From contig SLJD01000414.1 of NCBI GenBank assembly GCA_007135295.1, forward strand, positions 1 through 14,694: DNA of 14,694 bases, read 5' to 3'. Of the stretch, positions 7,449 through 14,694 are shown piece after piece. Made by a program: the position numbers and the translations under genes. Positions within the stretch are counted from its first letter, which is position 1, and the number at the start of each line of letters is the position of its first letter. The notes under the pieces are model-generated. The model was not told the origin of the DNA. It ran no database searches and was given only the letters and a program-made list of their open reading frames with translations. The stretch is from Phycisphaerales bacterium (GTDB lineage Bacteria > Planctomycetota > Phycisphaerae > Phycisphaerales > SM1A02).

Positions 7449-9569
7449 ATGAAGTTGAACCCGTACGTCTTCGGCACGTCCGCAGGCCTGATCGCCGTCT
7501 TCGTTCTGCTCGGTATCTTCCTGCCGGATCGGATGGAGGACTGGCTTCTCGGCGCGCAGAACTTCGTCGTCGATCAACTCGGCTGGTTCTACATCATCTC
7601 CGTCGGATTTTTTCTCCTGTTCGTCATCGGCCTGTTCATCAGCCCGTACAGCCGAATCCGCCTGGGCAAGGACGACGACGAGCCAGAGTTCAGCAACCTG
7701 ACGTGGTTCGCGATGCTGTTCAGTGCGGGGATGGGCATCGGCCTGCTGTTCTTCAGCGTCGCCGAGCCGATGTGGCACTTTCTCAACCCGCCGCGCAGCA
7801 GCGACGCGGGATCGATCGAAGCGGCCGGGCAGGCGATGACGCTGACGTTCTTCCACTGGGGGCTGCACGCGTGGGCGATTTACATCGTCGTCGGCATGGC
7901 GCTGGCGTACTTCTCATTTCGCCACGACCTGCCGCTGACCATTCGCTCGACGTTGTATCCGCTGTTCGGCGAACGGATTCACGGGCCGATCGGCAACACG
8001 ATCGACATCCTGGCCATCCTCGGCACGCTGTTCGGTGTGGCGACGTCGCTCGGGATCGGGGCGCAGCAGATCACCGCGGGGCTCGCGTACCTCGACGTTG
8101 TCCCCCCGCGAGCGGAGGGTGAGCACTGGAGTTGGGCGGAGATCGGCGTCATCGTCGTGGTCACCGCCATCGCCACGGTCTCGGTCGCCACGGGCATCAG
8201 GGTCGGCATCCGCCGGCTGAGCGAAGCGAACATCCTGCTCGGCATCCTGCTGCTGATCTTCGTCTTCATCGCCGGGCCGACGATCTTCCTGCTCAGTTCC
8301 TTCGTGCAGAGCATCGGCGGCTACCTGCAGAGTCTGGTTGATCTGACGTTCCGCACCGACGCGTTTCGCGGCACGGACTGGCAGCGCGACTGGACGATGT
8401 TCTACTGGGCGTGGTGGATCAGCTGGTCGCCGTTTGTCGGCATGTTCATCGCCCGCGTCTCGCGCGGCCGGACCATCCGCGAGTTCATCCTTGGCGTCAT
8501 GCTCGTACCGACGACGTTCGCGTTCCTCTGGCTCGTGGTGTTCGGCAACACGGGCATCTGGCTGGAACTTCAGAGCATTGCTGATGGAGTCGCCCCCGGT
8601 GACGGCATTGTCGGCTCGGCGGATTTCGACACCTCGTTGTTCGCGATGCTTTCGCAGCTTCCGTGGTCGGCGATCACCGCCACCATCGCGGTCATCGTCA
8701 TCGCAACGTACTTCGTCACGTCATCGGACTCAGCATCGCTGGTCATTGACATCCTCTGTTGTGACGGCGACATCGACCCGCCGCTGTGGTCGCGTGTGTT
8801 CTGGGCCGTCACCGAGGGGGCGATCGCGGCAACGCTACTCATCTCCGGCGGGCTGATGGCGCTTCGAAGCGGGGCGATCCTCACCGCGGTGCCGTTCTGC
8901 CTGATCATTCTGCTGATCTGCTGGAGTCTGTTCACCGGGCTCCGCCGGGAACGGCACTGGGCGGAGACACGCCGGCTTGTCCGACGCCGCAAGCGCGATG
9001 CCCGTGTCAGCGAACTGCTTGAGGAACTTGAAACCACGCCCGAAGTCGAACAACTGGCGCAGGAAATCCCGGAAACGGGGCCCGCCTCGATCGGCGTCGA
9101 TCCGGGCCAGATTCAACAGGAAGCCCAGACATCGTCGTGGCGGGAACGGTTGCAGCGGATCGTCCGCGCCGAAAGCCGCGCCGAGCGCCGCCCTTCGGTA
9201 AACGTCAATCAGATCCGCGAGCAGATCAACGAATTTCTTGATGAGACCGTGATCCCCGCATTCAAGGAAATCCGCACCGAACTGCAGAAACACGGCCGAG
9301 ATGTCCGCATCGAGAAGCACCCCTACCAGGCGGTCATCACCGTCCGCAAAGCCGGCAAGGAAGAGTTCTCCTACGCCGTCCGCGGCCGGGCGTATCACAA
9401 GCTCTCATTCGCCTTCCCGCAGTTCAACGACAAGGACGAGTCGCGCATCCTGCGGGCCGAGGTCGTTCTGCCGAGCGGCCCGCGGCCCGACCACAAGGTC
9501 AATCAGTTCACGCGGGAAGGCATCATCAAGGACTTCCTCGATGAGTACGCCCGCTGGCGGGGCATGTGA
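7449..9569 (+). CDS. BCCT-family transporter, probably glycine betaine uptake
   Basis: A 706-residue secondary transporter with about 12 membrane spans in residues 8-500, importing a trimethylammonium compound. The unwound TM3 motif is GMGIG at 94-98. The last Gly matches the sodium-coupled betaine carrier BetP, where proton-coupled choline carriers of the BetT type have Asp. The TM4 aromatic box is W137, W142 and Y145, and TM8 carries the family signature FYWAWWISWSPFVGMFIAR. TM10 has TSSDSASLVIDI. The region after about 500 is hydrophilic and ends in a folded domain (about 600-706, with YQAVITVRK and SYAVRGRAY) resembling the long C-terminal osmosensing domain of BetT carriers. ATG 7449 follows AGGGGA at about 7438-7443. 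Its position after the betaine synthesis genes supports betaine over choline or carnitine. Confidence 0.94.
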   Translation: MKLNPYVFGTSAGLIAVFVLLGIFLPDRMEDWLLGAQNFVVDQLGWFYIISVGFFLLFVIGLFISPYSRIRLGKDDDEPEFSNLTWFAMLFSAGMGIGLLFFSVAEPMWHFLNPPRSSDAGSIEAAGQAMTLTFFHWGLHAWAIYIVVGMALAYFSFRHDLPLTIRSTLYPLFGERIHGPIGNTIDILAILGTLFGVATSLGIGAQQITAGLAYLDVVPPRAEGEHWSWAEIGVIVVVTAIATVSVATGIRVGIRRLSEANILLGILLLIFVFIAGPTIFLLSSFVQSIGGYLQSLVDLTFRTDAFRGTDWQRDWTMFYWAWWISWSPFVGMFIARVSRGRTIREFILGVMLVPTTFAFLWLVVFGNTGIWLELQSIADGVAPGDGIVGSADFDTSLFAMLSQLPWSAITATIAVIVIATYFVTSSDSASLVIDILCCDGDIDPPLWSRVFWAVTEGAIAATLLISGGLMALRSGAILTAVPFCLIILLICWSLFTGLRRERHWAETRRLVRRRKRDARVSELLEELETTPEVEQLAQEIPETGPASIGVDPGQIQQEAQTSSWRERLQRIVRAESRAERRPSVNVNQIREQINEFLDETVIPAFKEIRTELQKHGRDVRIEKHPYQAVITVRKAGKEEFSYAVRGRAYHKLSFAFPQFNDKDESRILRAEVVLPSGPRPDHKVNQFTREGIIKDFLDEYARWRGM

Positions 9570-9966
9570 CGGGTGACCGGCCCGCCACGCCCGGAGGGCG
9601 AATGGTGACGGATATCTGAACAATCCCTCGGTCCGACTCCCGTCTGCGCCGGGCTCTGTTGACCGATGCTGCCGAACACTGTTGTGCGAATGGACATGAA
9701 TGGTGCATTCGAACCACCGATAACCGTGTTAGCACGCCGGCCCAAGTCAGAATGGCTCTTTGCCGCCCATTTCCCTGCCGACTCATCGGACCGTGAGCGG
9801 GTCACCTGTATCACGCATTCCGCACAATCCATACGCTCTCGCCGCCGCGCCAACCCCGAGCCGCAGTTCATCGCAATCCGGGGGCTCGGGTGGTCGATAC
9901 ATCCGGTCCGGCACAGCAATGGGTCGTGCCCGTGTACAGGACGGGAGGGCAAGGAGGGCGAAGGCT
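9570..9966 (+). other. Non-coding gap
   Basis: About 400 bases with no believable gene on either strand. The only clear structure is an inverted repeat, CCCGAGCC at 9855-9862 with GGCTCGGG at 9883-9890, across a 20-base loop. TTGACC at 9659-9664 has no matching -10 element. AAGGAGGG at 9951-9958 is the ribosome binding site of the next gene. Confidence 0.5.
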
Positions 9967-10488
9967 ATGACACTTCGACTTGGTGAAATCCTGGTCCAAC
10001 AGAACGTGCTGTCTGATCAGCAACTCGAAGCGATTCTTGCGGAGCAGGAACGCGGCGGCGGACCGTTTGGCCTGCTGGCGGAGCAACTGTTCGGCGTTGA
10101 CCCGGAGACGATCGAGAACGCCTGGGCCGAGCAGTACACGCGCATCGCCCGCACGGTGGATCCGGCAGGCGAGGCCTTCGAGCAGCCGGCGATCGACCTG
10201 GTCTCCCGGCGGCAGGCGTGGCAGTTCCGCGTTCTGCCGATCCGGTTCGAGGACGGCGTGCTGATGATTGCGACGATGCCGGATGCCCTTCGACGGGCGT
10301 TGCGGTTCGCGACGCGCGTGATCGACGTGCCATGTTATTTCGTCATGGCCGAACCGGATCAACTCGGCCTGGCGCTATGCAAGCACTACCCCCTGCCGGG
10401 ACTGACGCCGCTGTGCGTCCGGGATCAGGGCCTCGACCGTCTGCTCGGACTCAGCGGCGATCGCTCGCAGCAGTCGGAGGTGGCCTGA
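9967..10488 (+). CDS. Stand-alone MshEN / GspE-N domain protein
   Basis: A 173-residue protein. Residues 4-45, beginning LRLGEILVQQNVLSDQQLEAIL, match the MshEN fold found at the N-terminus of GspE/PilB/MshE-type secretion and pilus ATPases. In MshE this domain binds cyclic di-GMP through two RLG-L-Q repeats. A second, more divergent half covers about 55-120, with LVSRRQAWQFRVLPIRFEDGVLMIATMPD as a typical closing beta-sheet. No ATPase domain follows: there is no Walker A, and the protein ends soon after about residue 165. ATG 9967 is set by AAGGAGGG eight bases upstream; an upstream in-frame start at 9760 would add 69 residues of low-quality sequence. It may be a second-messenger adaptor or a partner of a type II secretion or type IV pilus system encoded elsewhere. 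Confidence 0.85.
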   Translation: MTLRLGEILVQQNVLSDQQLEAILAEQERGGGPFGLLAEQLFGVDPETIENAWAEQYTRIARTVDPAGEAFEQPAIDLVSRRQAWQFRVLPIRFEDGVLMIATMPDALRRALRFATRVIDVPCYFVMAEPDQLGLALCKHYPLPGLTPLCVRDQGLDRLLGLSGDRSQQSEVA

Positions 10489-10673
10489 CGCATTCCGAGG
10501 CACGCCTTGCCTGCTGCAACTTCATGGTGAGTCTGTTTTCTGTCTCTCGGCGGCCCTCCCTGCCGACCCCTTGCCGAATGCGCAGCAGCCCGATCCTTTC
10601 GGTGACCTGATCTGCCGCCGAATGTGAGAATCATCGCGGCCGTCACTTGCCCCACGGTGAACAACCGGCGACA

Positions 10674-11246
10674 ATGCCGCATATGGCACAGGCGGCCTCA
10701 TCGGCCGGCGGCGACCGCTGGCACATCCTGATATCGCGTCTCGTGTGGGGCTCTCTGATGGCTCTGCACCTCGCTCCGATGGCGCGCCTGCTGCCCGACG
10801 CGATGGCATCCGGCGAGAACCTGGGCTCGGTGGCGGCGTTGCTCGTCGTCCAGACGCTTTTCGTGCTCAAGGTGCTCGACGTCGGCTGGCTGCGCTGGCG
10901 AAGCCGCCGGACGACAATCATCGCCCTGCTGCTGCTGGGCTTGGCGGGACACGGCGATGTTGCCGCCCAGGGGGCTGAACAGATGCCCATGGCGGCGCCG
11001 GTGGCCGGGGCGGTGGCGATCGGTGCCGGGACGACCGTGTTCCTGAGGCGGCGGCGGTGGCTTCCGAACTGGTCTCTCACGAACTGGTCTCTCAAATGGT
11101 CGTCGAATAGTTCACTGACGACATCGCTGCACGGCCTGCGGCTCTCGTTCAACCGCATCGCGTCGGACCTGCTCGCTCATCCGTGCCGGCGGATGGGATC
11201 GATCGCGGCTGTGCCGTGCATGGCCGGCCGCGGCCCGCCTCTCTGA
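10674..11246 (+). CDS. Small multi-span membrane protein of unknown function
   Basis: A protein of about 190 residues that I do not recognise. Hydrophobic stretches lie near 18-38, 49-70 (LGSVAALLVVQTLFVLKVLDV), 80-97 (TTIIALLLLGLAGHGDVAA) and 105-124 (AAPVAGAVAIGAGTTVFL). The last is followed by RRRRW, which superficially resembles an exosortase-type C-terminal anchor but is not at the end. A tail of about 65 residues follows with a tandem NWSLT/NWSLK repeat. There is no strong ribosome binding site; ATG 10674 and ATG 10683 are both possible, and TTG 10647 would extend it by nine residues. Third-position GC is high, as in its neighbours, and the frame is open throughout, which supports coding, but it could be a chance frame. 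Confidence 0.55.
   Translation: MPHMAQAASSAGGDRWHILISRLVWGSLMALHLAPMARLLPDAMASGENLGSVAALLVVQTLFVLKVLDVGWLRWRSRRTTIIALLLLGLAGHGDVAAQGAEQMPMAAPVAGAVAIGAGTTVFLRRRRWLPNWSLTNWSLKWSSNSSLTTSLHGLRLSFNRIASDLLAHPCRRMGSIAAVPCMAGRGPPL
11065..11094 (+). repeat. Perfect 15-bp tandem duplication
   Basis: CGAACTGGTCTCTCA occurs twice back to back (11065-11079 and 11080-11094). Being five codons long, it keeps the frame of the small membrane protein and gives the NWSLT/NWSLK repeat. It looks like a recent slippage duplication. Confidence 0.8.
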
Positions 11247-11352
11247 ATTCGCTTCGCGCCTGCTTCCAACTGAACTCACGGCGGTGCGACGCTATGGTCG
11301 CGAACCGCTGTGTCATTGATGCTGATTCGCTCCTGAGAGGACGAGGTTCCCC

Positions 11353-14300
11353 GTGAGCCACCCCCAATGTCATGTCGCCGACGCGCCGTCGGCCTGCACC
11401 GGATGCAGCGGCGGGAACCGCCCCTGCGTCTGCCACCGCGAGACGCACCGCGCGGTCCTGCTGCTCAACCTCGGCACGCCGGATTCCACGAAGGTTTCGG
11501 ACGTCCGGCGGTATCTGCGCGAGTTTCTCGGCGATCCGTTCGTCATTGACCTGCCCCGGAAGTGGGACTGGTTGCGGCCGATCCTCGCGGTGTCAATCGC
11601 TCACTTTCGCGGCCCGCAGTCGGCAGAGGCGTATGAATCGATCTGGTGGGAATCCGGTTCCCCGCTGAAGGTCATCACCGAACGCCAGACCCGCAGCCTG
11701 CAGCGCCGCCTGCCGAGCGGGTGGAGCGTCTACTACGCCATGCGCTACGCCAATCCCTCAGTGCGCGACGTTCTGAAAAAGATGGGCGAGGACGGCGTAA
11801 CGGACCTCGTCGTCGTACCGATGTACCCCCAGTGGGGCGGGCCGACGACCGGGACCGCGCTGGAAGAACTGTACCGGGAGATCGCCCGACAGGGGTTGCG
11901 GCTGAATCTCACCGTCCGCAACGACTGGTACGACGATGCGAACTACATCGAATCACAGGCTCGGATCATTCACACGTTCGCCTCCGAGCGCGGGCTCAAC
12001 CCGGACAACGCCTTCCTGCTGCACAGCACGCACTCGATGCCCGAGGCGTACATCAAGCGCGGCGATCCGTATGAAGGCCACGTCCGATGCTCGATGGATC
12101 TCGTCAACCGGCGTCTCGGCTGGCCGGATGATCGCAGCAGTCTGAGCTTTCAGAGCAAACTCGGGCCGGTGCCGTGGCTTTCGCCGTCGACCGAGGAAGT
12201 CGTCGAGCAACTCGCCGAACAGGGCGAGAAGAACGTGCTTGTCTGCCCGATCAGCTTCACCGCCGATTGTCTGGAAACGCTTGAAGAGATCGGTGCGGAG
12301 TATGCTGAACTTTTCGCGAAGAAGTCCGACGGCGGCCGGTTGCACCTCGTCCCCGCGCCGAACGATGACGAATCGTTCATTCAGGCGCTGACGCACCTCG
12401 TCCGGCGCGGCCCGCACCGGCTGAACCACGCGATCGAGTTTGAAGATCCGCTGTTCGGCACGGCGGAGCATCGCGTGCCGCTCGATGAACTGATTGATTC
12501 CTTAACAATGGTCGGCGTGTCGAGACCCGGCGCGCTGCCTATGCCGGCCGGCCTGTCCGTCGAGCATGTTGACGAGCCGACCTTCCGGTCCGTCAAGAGG
12601 CCGCAGCACGAAACGACCGACCTGCTGCGCGGCATTGCTGACGAGACGCCCGCCAGCGGCTGCTGGCTCGTCAACACCTGCCAACGGTATGAACTCTATG
12701 CCGTCAGCGAGTCGGCTGCGCAGCGGGAGGAACTCGCCGGCGCGATGGCCGAACGGCTCGGCCGCAATTCCGGGACGGACGATCTCGTCGTGCTGCACGG
12801 CCGGGAAGCGTGGTGGCATCTGCTGCGCACGGCAGCCGGCCTGAACAGCCATCTGCCCGGCGACGCGGATGTCATCAGTCAGCTTGGAGCAGCACGCCGT
12901 CTTGCCGGCCACGCCGGCACCGCCAGTCCCGCCGTGACGCGGATCATCGAATCGGCCGAGCGCATCGTCAGTCGCATGGCCGACGAGACCGACTGGAGCG
13001 ACTACGCCACGGAGTACTGTCGGGCCGCGCTCGAGCCGCTGACCGGCACGCTTGAACTGCAGGACGCGCGGATGGTGGTCGTCGGCGGTTCAACGACGAC
13101 GCAGTCCCTGCTGCGCCTGCTCGTGCACGACCATCAGATCGACAGCGAACGACTGACCGTGGTGTATCGCGGCCGCGGCCGGCGAAAACTGACGCGTTAC
13201 CTTCAGCAGCTTGTCGCCAACGCCACCCATCTCGCCATTGAGGACTATGACGCGCCGGACGTGCTCGACGCCATCGGCGATGCGGACATTCTGTTCCTCG
13301 GCATCGACCGGCGGGAGCCGATCCTCCGCCGCGAACACCTTGAAGACCTGCGCGACTACCGCGCCTGCCCGCTGACGATCATCGACTTCAATTCTCACGG
13401 CTCAACCGAGTCGCTTGAGGCGATTCCCGGCGTGCGGGTCGTGCCTGCGGACATGCTTGAGCAGTACGTCGCCCGCCATGTTGAACGCATGCGCACGAGC
13501 GTGGATTTCCGCGCCGCCTGGCAGCAGGCCGAGGCCATGGTCGCCGGCTACGTCGACGACCCTGTCAGCGGTCAGTCCGGCAACGTCGCCAGCACCGAAA
13601 GCAAGTCTCTCCAAACCAAGCTCGCCGAGGCCGGTTCAGCCGCCGTTGCGTGCGAGCTGCCCGCGCACAAGGCCAACGGTGAGCCGGCGTCGTCCGCTCC
13701 CGGCACGGCGCATTCCCTGCCCGTGCTCGATCAGAACACGTTTGAGAAGTACACCGGCCTCAGTCTGCCGCGCCACGTCGCCTACCCCATGCCGACGTGG
13801 TGGAACGAGATCGATGGCGACGAGGCCGACGCCATCCGCCGGGCGAATCTCGATCGGCCCGATCGGCGGGACCTGTCGCTGTACCTTCATCTTCCGTTCT
13901 GCGAGAAACTGTGCAAGTTCTGCGCATGCAACCGGACGATCATGCGACGAGACGGGCGCAGCGCCACGGATCGGCTGGAGCGGTACCTCAATGCGCTGCA
14001 TGAGGAGATCGGCCGACGCGGCGCGGACCTCGGCGAGAACGGCCGGCGGCCCGTGCGGCAGATTCACTGGGGCGGCGGCACGCCGACTTATCTTTCCGTC
14101 GATGAAATCGTCGCCCTGCAGAATCGCACCGCCGAGGCGTTCACGATCGCTGAGGACGCTGAAGTCTCGATTGAGATTGATCCGCGCGTCACCACGCAGG
14201 AACAGCTTGATGCGCTGCGCGAGGTCGGCTTCAACCGCGTCTCGATGGGTGTGCAGGACTTCGACCCGATCGTGCAGGAACACGTCGGCCGTGTCCAGCC

Positions 14301-14694
14301 ATACGACCTCGTCCGCGAGTCGGTGGAGATGTGCCGGCGGGCGGGCTTCCGGTCGATCAACTTTGATCTGATCTACGGCCTGCCGTATCAGACGATCGAC
14401 TCCGTCGCCGACACCGTTGACCGGACGATTGATCTTGGAGCGGATCGCATTGCGTTCTATCACTACGCACAGATCCCCGACCGCATCGCCAACCAGCGCA
14501 AGCTTCACCACCACGCGATGCCGGACTCCCAGGCGAAGCTGGACATGTTCCTGCGGGCGATCGAGCGATTTGAAGAGGCCGGGTATCTGTTTGTCGGGCT
14601 CGATCATTTCGCCCGCGAGGATGAGGACCTCGGCCGGGCGATGCGCGAAGGCCGCGCTCACCGGAACTTCCAGGGCATGACGACCGGCGCGGAA
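11353..14694 (+). CDS. hemH-hemA-hemN: Heme biosynthesis fusion: ferrochelatase + GluTR-like module + coproporphyrinogen III dehydrogenase (3' end outside window)
   Basis: One stop-free frame of 1,114 codons, still open at the window edge; about 140 more residues would complete HemN. GTG 11353 follows GAGG (11343-11346) and two in-frame TGA codons (11317, 11323). Residues 1-34 are Cys-rich (C6, C15, C18, C25, C27). Ferrochelatase, about 35-350, inserts iron into the porphyrin: VLLLNLGTPD, catalytic His227 in STHSMP, Glu308 in ADCLETLEEI. A GluTR-like module begins at Met386: catalytic-type Cys443 in NTCQRYELY, GLNSHLPGD at 496-504, Rossmann-like VVVGGST at 575-581, and a spinal-helix start at about 700-730. 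The dimerisation domain is missing. A linker at about 737-796 is Ala/Ser-rich and probably disordered. HemN, from about 797, is a radical-SAM enzyme that decarboxylates coproporphyrinogen III: C850-x3-C854-x2-C857-x-C859, GGGTPTY at 907-913, NFQG at 1105-1108. Confidence 0.9.
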   Translation, partial: MSHPQCHVADAPSACTGCSGGNRPCVCHRETHRAVLLLNLGTPDSTKVSDVRRYLREFLGDPFVIDLPRKWDWLRPILAVSIAHFRGPQSAEAYESIWWESGSPLKVITERQTRSLQRRLPSGWSVYYAMRYANPSVRDVLKKMGEDGVTDLVVVPMYPQWGGPTTGTALEELYREIARQGLRLNLTVRNDWYDDANYIESQARIIHTFASERGLNPDNAFLLHSTHSMPEAYIKRGDPYEGHVRCSMDLVNRRLGWPDDRSSLSFQSKLGPVPWLSPSTEEVVEQLAEQGEKNVLVCPISFTADCLETLEEIGAEYAELFAKKSDGGRLHLVPAPNDDESFIQALTHLVRRGPHRLNHAIEFEDPLFGTAEHRVPLDELIDSLTMVGVSRPGALPMPAGLSVEHVDEPTFRSVKRPQHETTDLLRGIADETPASGCWLVNTCQRYELYAVSESAAQREELAGAMAERLGRNSGTDDLVVLHGREAWWHLLRTAAGLNSHLPGDADVISQLGAARRLAGHAGTASPAVTRIIESAERIVSRMADETDWSDYATEYCRAALEPLTGTLELQDARMVVVGGSTTTQSLLRLLVHDHQIDSERLTVVYRGRGRRKLTRYLQQLVANATHLAIEDYDAPDVLDAIGDADILFLGIDRREPILRREHLEDLRDYRACPLTIIDFNSHGSTESLEAIPGVRVVPADMLEQYVARHVERMRTSVDFRAAWQQAEAMVAGYVDDPVSGQSGNVASTESKSLQTKLAEAGSAAVACELPAHKANGEPASSAPGTAHSLPVLDQNTFEKYTGLSLPRHVAYPMPTWWNEIDGDEADAIRRANLDRPDRRDLSLYLHLPFCEKLCKFCACNRTIMRRDGRSATDRLERYLNALHEEIGRRGADLGENGRRPVRQIHWGGGTPTYLSVDEIVALQNRTAEAFTIAEDAEVSIEIDPRVTTQEQLDALREVGFNRVSMGVQDFDPIVQEHVGRVQPYDLVRESVEMCRRAGFRSINFDLIYGLPYQTIDSVADTVDRTIDLGADRIAFYHYAQIPDRIANQRKLHHHAMPDSQAKLDMFLRAIERFEEAGYLFVGLDHFAREDEDLGRAMREGRAHRNFQGMTTGAE

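Noticed and set aside
13636..14661. Long antisense frame (341 codons) opposite the HemN module
   Set aside because: The + strand codes for an unmistakable radical-SAM enzyme. Long antisense frames are expected in high-GC coding DNA, and the translation shows no domain.
12508..14694. Separate hemA and hemN genes starting at ATG 12508 and GTG 13723
   Set aside because: No stop codon separates them from the upstream frame and neither has a Shine-Dalgarno sequence, so a continuous fusion is the simpler reading.
1..14694. tRNA, rRNA, CRISPR array, insertion sequence or phage genes
   Set aside because: No tRNA-like fold, spaced repeat array, transposase or integrase was seen anywhere in the window.

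Overview
The window is high-GC bacterial DNA in which every supportable gene lies on the + strand. The mix of genes suggests a salt-adapted member of the Planctomycetota, possibly Phycisphaerae: an ECF sigma operon with a poorly conserved exported protein, glycine-methylation betaine synthesis, a free-standing MshEN domain, and many small genes of unknown function. This assignment is an inference from gene content; no rRNA or other marker is present.

Layout. Positions 94-2980 hold a translationally coupled three-gene operon with ATGA and GTGA overlaps: an ECF-type sigma factor, a single-membrane-span protein that may be its anti-sigma factor, and a large exported protein. Positions 3164-5041 encode the translational GTPase TypA/BipA. 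A long non-coding leader (5042-5628) has several hairpins and a cluster of TGGT-N-(A/G)CCA palindromes. Positions 5629-7319 encode glycine/sarcosine N-methyltransferase and sarcosine/dimethylglycine N-methyltransferase, which overlap by ATGA. Together they make glycine betaine from glycine with three S-adenosylmethionine. The first appears to start at an ATT codon behind a strong Shine-Dalgarno sequence. After a perfect hairpin comes a BCCT-family transporter (7449-9569) with a betaine-type binding site and a long cytosolic C-terminal domain, so synthesis and uptake of the same osmolyte sit together. Positions 9967-10488 encode a lone MshEN domain protein and 10674-11246 a small membrane protein of unknown function.

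The most striking feature runs from 11353 to the window end. One uninterrupted reading frame of at least 1,114 codons joins ferrochelatase (HemH), a degenerate glutamyl-tRNA-reductase-like module (HemA-like) and oxygen-independent coproporphyrinogen III dehydrogenase (HemN). The stop lies outside the window. This would put enzymes from the start and the end of heme synthesis on one polypeptide. The HemH and HemN active-site residues are intact, while the GluTR module has lost several signature motifs and its dimerisation domain. It also carries a cysteine-rich N-terminal extension, and its first junction looks like a lost stop codon between two once-separate genes.
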